Shown piece by piece: positions 1-5,122 of a DNA stretch of 6,350 nt. Position 1 is the first letter of the stretch. Every line of letters starts with the position of its first letter. The stretch comes from an uncultured Pseudomonadota bacterium (GTDB lineage: Bacteria; Bdellovibrionota_B; Oligoflexia; Oligoflexales; Bog-1112): assembly GCA_937896265.1 (NCBI GenBank), contig CALBMD010000527.1, positions 1-6,350 of the forward strand, given 5' to 3'. The translations under genes and the position numbers were made by a program. The notes under the pieces are model-generated. The model saw nothing but the letters and a program-made list of their open reading frames with translations, ran no database searches and was not told the DNA's origin.

Positions 1-1
1 A

Positions 2-112
2 GTAGATAATTCTGATTTCTTTACAGCTATCTATGACCTCTGCTCTGCAATAGGAGGATTCATAACAGATCAAATAGACATGGATTGCTCCGGTGGTACT
101 CGCAAAGACTAA
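2..112 (+). CDS. Possible C-terminal end of an unidentified protein, cut by the window edge
   Basis: One plus-strand frame is open from base 2 to a TAA stop at 110-112, giving 36 codons without a start, so it would be the tail of a gene that begins outside the window. The residues are mixed and protein-like (aromatic and acidic residues, two Cys about 15 residues apart, ending in SGGTRKD). I do not recognise the family. An open stretch of this length can occur by chance. The call rests on the good composition and on the position just upstream of a same-strand gene, 112 bases before its start. The 9-mer ATTGCTCCG at 84-92 also occurs in the intergenic repeats near 3743 and 5055, which slightly weakens the coding reading. 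Confidence 0.4.
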   Translation, partial: VDNSDFFTAIYDLCSAIGGFITDQIDMDCSGGTRKD

Positions 113-160
113 GCCGGGTTCATTTAGCATCACCATCAAAGACAAAACCTACAACTTAGC

Positions 161-188
161 TTGACAAAGACGCAAAAAAATCTAACAA
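161..188 (+). promoter_or_regulatory. Weak sigma-70-like promoter candidate upstream of the hydroxylase gene
   Basis: A perfect -35 hexamer, TTGACA, lies at 161-166. The best -10 at acceptable spacing is TAACAA at 183-188 (16-bp spacer), matching the consensus at only three of six positions. It is correctly placed to serve the gene starting at 225, but the poor -10 makes it a candidate only. Confidence 0.28.
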
Positions 189-213
189 AGAGGCTGCAAC
201 TAACCACCGTTAT

Positions 214-218
214 GGAGG
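214..218 (+). promoter_or_regulatory. Shine-Dalgarno site fixing a GTG start
   Basis: GGAGG lies six bases before the GTG at 225-227. An ATG at 212 overlaps the site but is in another frame, and no ATG in the hydroxylase frame is nearby. The ribosome binding site therefore supports the GTG start. Confidence 0.75.
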
Positions 219-224
219 TCTCTT

Positions 225-1487
225 GTGCTTTACATTGCCATTGTGATCGTTTGTGGTCTGTGTCTTATGCTTTTAGAGAGGTTGATCCCTGATCAAGAAC
301 TACCTGCCGTGAAAGGTTGGTGGCCACGTGTTTTAACTGTAAATATTATCCAAATTGGCATTGTCCTTCTCGCTGGTGTTACTTGGGACAAGTGGCTCAC
401 ACGAATAAGTCTCTTCAATATATCCCATCTTCCTCCCTACCTCAGTGGGTTTATCTCTTACTTCATTATCACGTTTGTCTTCTACTGGTGGCACCGACTA
501 CGCCATGATAATAATTTTCTTTGGCTTCTTTGCCACCAACTGCACCATAGCCCTAGCCGGATTGAGACAATCACATCTTTCTTCAAACACCCGGCAGAGC
601 TTATCCTAGACTCTATCATCGTTTCCTCAATCAGCTATTTTCTGCTTGGCTTAAACCTAGACGGCGCTGGCTGGGTTACTATTTACACTGCTCTTGGTGA
701 AATGTTTTATCACATGAACATCAAGACACCTCAATTTATCGGCTACTTCTTTCAACGCCCAGAAATGCACCGCATCCACCATGAGCGAGGCCGTCACTAT
801 GATAACTTCTCTGACTTCCCTATTTGGGATATTCTATTTGGAACTTTCCAAAACCCTGCCAACGTTACAGTTGCCTGCGGCTACAAACCTGAACGCGAAG
901 CTAGATTTTGGTCCATGATGGCCTTTCGTAATGTCAACAGTAACTATTCTTCGCTGCAAAAAACTGTCACACGCAAACCTGTTTCTCGCTATGCTATCTA
1001 TGCATTACTCACTCTTGGTATGCTGCAAACTGTAGGCTTTGTTACAGGATTCATGCCTTTACGCGGCATTGGCATGGCAATGACATCATCACCACTGCCT
1101 CTTGTGTTTTCTAGCTTCCGCGGTCTAGAAACCTTTACTCTTAATTTCAACATCAAAGCAATCTACCCAGACAAGAGTGAACAAACGTTTGTCCTGGACA
1201 ATCGTCTTTATTCCGCTCTAGAAGGACCATACAACCTGCGAAATGTCTATGGCGCTGCTTTCGCTTATGGCGCCGCTTTTTCTTCTCCAAAAGAAATTGC
1301 TATGCGAGATCATATTCTACATTATGCTTTCTGCACTCCTGGTACTTTGGTCAAAGTTGCTGGTTTACAACAGAATTTAGCATCTGTAGAGCTTATTGTG
1401 ACGTCTAAACGTGAAGATGATCCTCGTAAATTTGTTTTCTCAGTAGATTGCCAAGAAGGAGAGGCCAATGATATCGCTAGCCGATAA
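225..1487 (+). CDS. Membrane fatty acid hydroxylase / sterol desaturase family protein with C-terminal extension
   Basis: This 420-residue protein belongs to the di-iron fatty acid hydroxylase superfamily (PF04116 type). These are membrane enzymes that hydroxylate or desaturate lipids using oxygen. The histidine motifs are present: HRLRH at residues 90-94 (HX3H), HQLHH at 104-108 and HRIHH at 182-186 (HX2HH), with an additional His163 in the FYHMN stretch. Hydrophobic segments lie near 3-20, 38-55, 72-90 and 127-145, with another near 255-275 after the catalytic domain. Family members often end soon after the last histidine box. Here about 200 further residues follow, with a soluble-looking region from about 300 to 420 that I do not recognise. 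The start is GTG with a strong GGAGG six bases upstream. The gene overlaps the following HTTM-DCC1 gene by 20 bases, so the two are probably co-translated. Substrate and regioselectivity are not inferable. Confidence 0.9.
   Translation: MLYIAIVIVCGLCLMLLERLIPDQELPAVKGWWPRVLTVNIIQIGIVLLAGVTWDKWLTRISLFNISHLPPYLSGFISYFIITFVFYWWHRLRHDNNFLWLLCHQLHHSPSRIETITSFFKHPAELILDSIIVSSISYFLLGLNLDGAGWVTIYTALGEMFYHMNIKTPQFIGYFFQRPEMHRIHHERGRHYDNFSDFPIWDILFGTFQNPANVTVACGYKPEREARFWSMMAFRNVNSNYSSLQKTVTRKPVSRYAIYALLTLGMLQTVGFVTGFMPLRGIGMAMTSSPLPLVFSSFRGLETFTLNFNIKAIYPDKSEQTFVLDNRLYSALEGPYNLRNVYGAAFAYGAAFSSPKEIAMRDHILHYAFCTPGTLVKVAGLQQNLASVELIVTSKREDDPRKFVFSVDCQEGEANDIASR
1456..1461 (+). promoter_or_regulatory. Shine-Dalgarno site inside the upstream gene
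   Basis: AAGGAG lies within the last codons of the hydroxylase gene, six bases before the ATG at 1468. It fixes the start of the HTTM-DCC1 gene and makes translational coupling across the 20-base overlap likely. Confidence 0.7.
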
Positions 1488-2703
1488 AAGACATTATCAC
1501 TACGCTCCTGAGTATTTTTCCTTTGCTCGAGTAATCTTAGGTCTCTATCTTTTTGAGCATTTTTTAGCACTCACTAAGCATGCTCCAGAAATCTTTTCTT
1601 ATGCTGGCTTACTCCCAAACCCATCTTTGAACCCAACATACCCGCTATTTTTTAATATTCTCTATCTCTTTGACTCTCCAGTTTTTGTCACATCTTTTGT
1701 TTGGATCTTAGCCGGACTTTCTCTAGCTTTATTGGTGGGATATAAGCGACGATTTGTCTCGTTTTTACTGTGGTATGGCTTTGCGTGTCTATTTAATCGC
1801 AATAATCTTATTGGTAATCCTTCGATCCCTTTTGTCGGTCTTTTGCTCTTAGCGCTTTGTGTTATTCCCTCGGGGGAAAGCTACTCGCTTGATGCAAGAC
1901 AAAATCCACCAGATTATGAATGGGAATTTCCTCAGTTGCTATTTAGTGGCTTGTTTTTCATTATGGCACTCTCCTATACTGTATCTGGATTGCACAAGTT
2001 GACATCTCCTAGTTGGCGCGATGGTCAAGCTCTGTATTTTTTATTTTCAAACCCCTTAGCTCGTAACTATTTCTTGCCGGAAATGATGCAAAAAGCACCG
2101 ATGTTTCTATTAAAAGGCCTTAGCTATAGCAGTATTTTTTTAGAAATCTTGTTTCTGCCTTTGTGTCTGGTACCTAAATGGCGGCTACCGACGGTGAGTT
2201 TGATGATCGCTATGCACTTAGGCATTGCGACCTTAGTCAACTTCTTTGATCTTACTGCTGGTATGCTAGTCTTCCATCTATTTATGATTGATCCAAGGTG
2301 GTTGACGCGCACCAACCCTGTTCGTGGCACAGTCTTCTTTGATGGCGTCTGCAATCTTTGCAACAGTTTCGTCTCTTTCCTTATTCGACAGGACCATAAG
2401 CGATGCCTTCGCTTTGCTTCCTTACAAAGCTCCGCTAAGGAAATGCTTCCTCCAGAATACCAAGATCTCAAAACAGTGGTCTTTGTTCATGGAACAAGAA
2501 TCTCATCAAAGACTAAAGCTATTGCTCATATTTTAGAAAATATCGGTGGCCATTACCGGCTGCTATCTTTAGCCTTGCAAATACTGCCAACATCACTCAC
2601 AAATGTTGGCTATGATTTTGTAGCAACGAACCGCTATCGCTGGTTTGGTAAGAAAGAAACCTGTCGCTTACCTACCTCTGAAGAACGAGCACAATTTATT
2701 TAG
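1468..2703 (+). CDS. HTTM membrane domain fused to DCC1-like thiol-disulfide oxidoreductase domain
   Basis: The 411-residue protein has two parts. Residues about 10-280 form a multi-pass membrane region of the HTTM type (related to vitamin K-dependent gamma-carboxylase). It shows the characteristic stretch SGLHKLTSPSWRDGQALY around 173-190 and MHLGI around 249-253, with hydrophobic segments near 20-35, 72-91, 97-107, 120-133, 156-170, 218-235 and 245-274. Residues about 286-411 form a DCC1-like domain (DUF393, PF04134) that opens with the signature FFDGVCNLCN, giving the CxxC pair Cys295/Cys298, and includes RFASLQS and a C-terminal region with YRWFGK near 390-395. Fusion of these two domains is a known bacterial arrangement. 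The expected role is membrane-associated redox or carboxylase-like chemistry, but no biochemical reaction is established from sequence. The overlap with the hydroxylase gene suggests that both act on the same lipid-type substrate, which is inference. The stop is TAG. Confidence 0.88.
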   Translation: MISLADKRHYHYAPEYFSFARVILGLYLFEHFLALTKHAPEIFSYAGLLPNPSLNPTYPLFFNILYLFDSPVFVTSFVWILAGLSLALLVGYKRRFVSFLLWYGFACLFNRNNLIGNPSIPFVGLLLLALCVIPSGESYSLDARQNPPDYEWEFPQLLFSGLFFIMALSYTVSGLHKLTSPSWRDGQALYFLFSNPLARNYFLPEMMQKAPMFLLKGLSYSSIFLEILFLPLCLVPKWRLPTVSLMIAMHLGIATLVNFFDLTAGMLVFHLFMIDPRWLTRTNPVRGTVFFDGVCNLCNSFVSFLIRQDHKRCLRFASLQSSAKEMLPPEYQDLKTVVFVHGTRISSKTKAIAHILENIGGHYRLLSLALQILPTSLTNVGYDFVATNRYRWFGKKETCRLPTSEERAQFI

Positions 2704-2715
2704 CACGGAGCTAAA
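2699..2715 (+). repeat. Short hairpin across the stop codon, carrying an inverted copy of the CTCCGTGC motif
   Basis: TTTAGC and GCTAAA form a perfect 6-bp stem around the loop ACGGA, overlapping the TAG stop of the HTTM-DCC1 gene. The bases GCACGGAGC at 2703-2711 are the reverse complement of GCTCCGTGC, which occurs at 3746-3754 and 5058-5066. The sequence after the stem is T-rich but interrupted (GCTTAGTCTTTTCTATACTT), so it may act as a weak terminator, a REP-like element, or neither. Confidence 0.35.
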
Positions 2716-2954
2716 GCTTAGTCTTTTCTATACTTAATCTCTGCTTCTAATAACACTGTTGCCTACTGCTTGTTAAATTGAGAAAAACTAACAGCAATCC
2801 AGTAATGCTAAAGAGCATGTTGACGACTTTTAGCCGAAATTAGGTTGTGATCAATAATTCTTTTGCAGAAAATCTAGAAGAATAGGCCCAAATAAAAATC
2901 ATCTTTATCTATGCTTAAGACGGTAGGACTAAAAAATGAAGGTGATATTTAGCT
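2716..2954. other. Intergenic region between convergent genes, no gene seen
   Basis: This stretch separates the 3' ends of the HTTM-DCC1 gene and the transposase gene. It is AT-rich, and no reading frame, strong terminator or RNA gene was recognised on either strand. Confidence 0.5.
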
Positions 2955-3662
2955 TTAGATAGGTACCCAAGGTATATGTTCTCTCAGGCTGGCACGAAGC
3001 AATTCACTGCGATATTGTACCGTAACCAGATCGCCAATGGTGTGCATATTTTGAAAAATTTCTTTAGTCAAACTCACAATCTTACTTCTTGCTTCGTTGA
3101 GTAAATCTTGAAGCTCACGATAGGTTTCAGTATAGGGAATTGGTAACTTCTTCAATGAAGTCAAAAGAGACTTTAGGTTTTCGGCTTTCTTATATTTTTG
3201 AAATACCATTCCAAAAATTCGAGGATGCATCTTCCATGATAATGAACAATAAGGATCGGTCTTAGGGTCTTTACCATCCACCTTATAGCGATTTAACCAT
3301 ACATACTGAAGCGTGCGACGCATATAAATATCGTTACTAATTATTGGCGACTTATATCTCTCCTTCAGCGCATGGCTGTCACGACCATAAAACTTATTTA
3401 CAAACCGAGCTATTTGCGAATTAACTGTCCGCATAAAATGCCCAAGCTCTTCAGGGCCTGGAGTTTGTATCACCATATGAGCATGGTTATCCATCACAAT
3501 AAAAGCAAAGATTTTAATTCCATAGCGCTGAAAATATCTAAACCAAGACAGGATAATAAATTCTTTTACCGCACTTGCCTCGAACAAAAACTCCCGATTT
3601 AAGCAACGAAACGTAACGTGCGCATAAGAGTTTTCTTCAACGATTTGTTTTCTTGAATACAT
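2955..3662 (-). CDS. REP-associated tyrosine transposase (Y1/IS200-like, RAYT)
   Basis: This 235-residue protein is a single-strand DNA transposase of the Y1 HUH family. These enzymes nick and rejoin hairpin-forming DNA through a catalytic tyrosine. The HUH motif is seen in MDNHAHMVIQT, with His60 and His62. The likely catalytic tyrosine is Tyr120 in LQYVWLNRYK, the position equivalent to the family motif Y-x3-NP, although the usual NPVRAG is replaced by NRYKVDG. Other family-like stretches are HVTFRCLNREFLF near 15-27 and FMRTVNSQIARFVNKFY near 76-92. A helical, charged C-terminal tail runs from about 150 to 235. The ATG start has no clear Shine-Dalgarno site. A -10-like TATGAT lies at 3683-3688 on the minus strand without a good -35. 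The absence of a tnpB gene and of clear element ends favours a domesticated RAYT over a mobile IS200/IS605 element. Repeats sharing CTCCGTGCC lie just upstream. Confidence 0.9.
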   Translation of the reverse strand: MYSRKQIVEENSYAHVTFRCLNREFLFEASAVKEFIILSWFRYFQRYGIKIFAFIVMDNHAHMVIQTPGPEELGHFMRTVNSQIARFVNKFYGRDSHALKERYKSPIISNDIYMRRTLQYVWLNRYKVDGKDPKTDPYCSLSWKMHPRIFGMVFQKYKKAENLKSLLTSLKKLPIPYTETYRELQDLLNEARSKIVSLTKEIFQNMHTIGDLVTVQYRSELLRASLREHIPWVPI

Positions 3663-3692
3663 AAAAAGAGTCTAGAAGATGAATCATATAGC

Positions 3693-3755
3693 TGCAAGCG
3701 ACATCAGCGAGAAATTACTCCGTCCGATATTCCTCCTGAGAAATTGCTCCGTGCC
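3693..3755 (+). repeat. REP-like repeat block A, upstream of the transposase gene
   Basis: TGCAAGCGAC (3693-3702) is followed by two near-identical 14-mers, GAGAAATTACTCCG (3709-3722) and GAGAAATTGCTCCG (3738-3751), which differ at one base and lie 29 bases apart. The second continues into TGCC. Both TGCAAGCGAC and AATTGCTCCGTGCC (3742-3755) recur exactly in block B (5030-5104), in the same order and orientation. The block lies 30 bases upstream of the transposase start. On the transposase strand the core reads GGCACGGAG, and GGAG is a tetranucleotide known from REP elements. A stable foldback is not obvious, so REP assignment is tentative. Confidence 0.5.
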
Positions 3756-3775
3756 GAGAAAATCCCGAGAAAATC
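3754..3775 (+). repeat. Perfect tandem duplication of an 11-bp unit
   Basis: CCGAGAAAATC occurs twice back to back (3754-3764 and 3765-3775), directly after the second 14-mer of repeat block A. It also supplies one arm of the hairpin at 3760-3784. Confidence 0.8.
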
Positions 3776-3784
3776 TAGGGATTT
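3760..3784 (-). terminator. Hairpin downstream of the broken lipoprotein gene, possible weak terminator
   Basis: AAATCCC (3760-3766) and GGGATTT (3778-3784) form a perfect 7-bp stem with an 11-base loop. It lies 33 bases beyond the last stop of the broken gene when read on the minus strand. Only a short TTCTC follows, so the T-run of an efficient intrinsic terminator is missing. It may instead be part of the repeat block. Confidence 0.3.
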
Positions 3785-3816
3785 CAAGATCAAGACTCGC
3801 TGAATAGCAAACTAGG

Positions 3817-4104
3817 CTAAAGGTTCGATGTCTGACGTAGATTCTCAGCAGACTTAAATTGCTTCAAAGCTTTGTCAAGATCGCGGACCTTTCGTTCGAT
3901 TGAAATCGAAGAGCGATTTCGCTTAATCATGATCTCATCTAACTCAATTAGAGTCTTTATCATGTGAAAACTATAGCCTAACCACGGGGTTTCTTTCTCC
4001 CATTTTCCAGGCGCGCGATTTAAACAATATTTTAATGCTAGATCGAAGCCATTATCCTCTTTTGGCTCGGCAGTTTGCTTGCAATGTGAGGCAAGGCTTT
4101 TTTT
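3817..4104 (-). pseudogene. C-terminal piece of the disrupted gene, without its own start codon
   Basis: This piece is open for about 95 codons and lies in the same frame as the N-terminal piece at 4966 and below. It contains Trp, Cys and Tyr residues, then an amphipathic, highly charged stretch (LIELDEIMIKRNRS, RKVRDLDKALKQFKS), which strongly suggests a real coding past. Its first ATG is at 3961-3963, which leaves only about 47 codons, so it is easily missed as an ORF. It becomes continuous with the preceding piece if one A is restored in the A7 run at 4098-4104. Confidence 0.6.
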
Positions 4105-4227
4105 ACAGCAATTAAAGCTTTTGAAGGAAAGTCAGAAGGAGGTTCCTCTATAAATTTTTGTACATTTTGATAGCTCTGCATCAAGAGAGACAAAATTCCA
4201 GTGTGAACAGCCGGGAAACGCCTTAGT

Positions 4228-4644
4228 TCAGATAATAGTTGAAAATCCTGAAAGATTCCCAAGAAATAGGGTAATAAATGGATCCAAAAGAACGAAAGTC
4301 CAAAACAGACTCAAAAAAGTGGGGTAGTTGATATTCACTTGACCTAAGGCATCTGAGATAGCTCTATCATCAAAATGGCATTCCGTTTCTACACGCTGCA
4401 AAAATTGAGCTTCAAAGTTCTTCAATAGAAATGCATCCACAGCTTGCTTAATAGATTCTTTCTCAGGATCATATTCAACAAAATTCACCTGGCAATTTTT
4501 AAGATCAGTAAAAGGAAGCGAAACGCTTTTCGGTTGTAGAACAAACGTCTCTTTTGGATATTGACAGAGATCAAAATCACCCAAAACAAAAGTGTCAAAC
4601 GGACTGACATGAATAGTTTGATTTAAAACACGTTTAAATGGCAC
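4228..4644 (-). pseudogene. Central piece of the disrupted gene, after the in-frame TAG
   Basis: The open frame runs from the codon after TAG 4666-4668 to TGA 4228-4230. A GTG at 4642-4644 could be read as a start, but no ribosome binding site supports it. The sequence before this GTG (GDAFAVIV) reads as normal protein, so this is best seen as the continuation of the N-terminal piece. The last 25-30 codons before the TGA are probably out of frame with the ancestral gene. Confidence 0.55.
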
Positions 4645-4665
4645 AATGACAGCAAATGCATCTCC

Positions 4666-4965
4666 CTATTGGGTAGTGCCATAATCAAATTCTACATCAA
4701 CAGCCGAACCCAAGTTCCAAAATGTACCAAACCGCATGACTTCAGGTCTAGCCCGCACGAATGTTTTGTCAAAGCCATGGCAATCTTGAACTCTAACAGC
4801 CATCAACTGATCAAGGAATTGTCGAGCTTCTGCCTGACTAACAATCTTTTCTGCTTCTGGATCTAAAAAAGCTTTGGTTCCTGCCAAAGAAGTTCCGAGG
4901 CGTGAAAAGCAAGCGCTGACTACAAAGCAGAAAGTGAAGATAAAATATCCTATTTTTCTTGGCAT
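4666..4965 (-). pseudogene. N-terminal piece of the disrupted gene, signal peptide and lipobox
   Basis: Ninety-nine codons run from an ATG with AGGAGA three to four bases upstream to TAG 4666-4668. Residues 1-18 have a basic start (PRK), a hydrophobic core and VSA before Cys19, a lipoprotein signal. This piece could still be translated and exported as a short truncated lipoprotein. On sequence alone that cannot be separated from a dead remnant. Confidence 0.55.
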
Positions 4966-5029
4966 TATTCTCCTGATGAATGCAAATAGTTACATTCAGT
5001 ATAAATGAAATCCTCAAAAACAGCCCTTT

Positions 5030-5104
5030 TGCAAGCGACTTGAGGAAGATAGGAATTGCTCCGTGCCAGGATTGGATTGCACTCCGTGCCAGGATTGGAT
5101 TGCA
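5030..5104 (+). repeat. REP-like repeat block B, upstream of the disrupted gene
   Basis: TGCAAGCGAC (5030-5039) is followed by AATTGCTCCGTGCC (5054-5067). Both are exact matches to block A at 3693-3755, in the same order and orientation. Block B then carries a perfect 23-bp tandem duplication (5059-5081 and 5082-5104) that repeats CTCCGTGCCAGG plus GGATTGCA. It ends 18 bases from the stop codon of the RMD1-family gene. Blocks A and B bracket the disrupted lipoprotein gene as direct repeats. Confidence 0.55.
5059..5104 (+). repeat. Perfect tandem duplication of a 23-bp unit
   Basis: Two adjacent identical copies (5059-5081, 5082-5104) begin CTCCGTGCCAGG and end ATTGGATTGCA. They lie wholly between genes. 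The unit contains the CTCCGTGCC core shared with the repeat block upstream of the transposase gene. Confidence 0.9.
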
Positions 5105-5122
5105 GGGTTAAAGCAGAACCGG

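Larger units (their letters stand above)
3817..4965 (-). pseudogene. Disrupted gene for a putative lipoprotein of about 383 residues
   Basis: Several open pieces on the minus strand join into one protein-like sequence. It begins at an ATG (4963-4965) with AGGAGA just upstream and a signal peptide with lipobox VSAC (Cys19), which implies an envelope lipoprotein. The frame is broken by TAG at 4666-4668, but the same frame continues as GDAFAVIVPFKRV. It is then lost between about 4318 and 4230 (T6 run at 4313-4318, TGA at 4228-4230). A second frame covers about 4262-4104 (ELRRFPAVHTGILSLL). At an A7 run (4098-4104) the reading must return to the original frame, which stays open to TAG at 3817-3819 and encodes KWEKETPWLGYSFHMIK and a charged helical end. 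The changes fit single-base losses, two of them at homopolymers. The family is unrecognised. Recoding or assembly error are alternatives. Confidence 0.68.

Noticed and set aside
317..508. Plus-strand ORF of 63 codons inside the hydroxylase gene
   Set aside because: Out-of-frame shadow of a well-supported gene, with no ribosome binding site and no family features.
1322..1570. Minus-strand ORF of 82 codons over the hydroxylase/HTTM junction
   Set aside because: Antisense to two well-supported coding frames; composition is not protein-like.
2124..2471. Minus-strand ORF of 115 codons
   Set aside because: Antisense to the HTTM-DCC1 gene, including its CxxC region; very basic and unlike a real protein.
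2324..2536. Plus-strand ORF of 70 codons
   Set aside because: Alternative frame within the DCC1 domain, which is clearly coded in the main frame.
3372..3602. Plus-strand ORF of 76 codons
   Set aside because: Antisense to the catalytic region of the transposase gene.
2955..3662. Complete IS200/IS605 insertion sequence
   Set aside because: Only the Y1 transposase is present. No tnpB, no clear left and right end hairpins and no defined element boundaries were seen.
4038..4262. Independent small gene of 74 codons starting with TTG at 4262
   Set aside because: No ribosome binding site; the frame is already open upstream to about 4310, and it is better explained as the middle piece of the disrupted gene.
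4669..4866. Plus-strand ORF of 65 codons
   Set aside because: Antisense to the signal-peptide piece of the disrupted lipoprotein gene, without a start site signal.
3693..5104. CRISPR array
   Set aside because: The repeats are few, irregularly spaced (29, 23 and over 1000 bases apart), partly directly adjacent and without spacer-like units.
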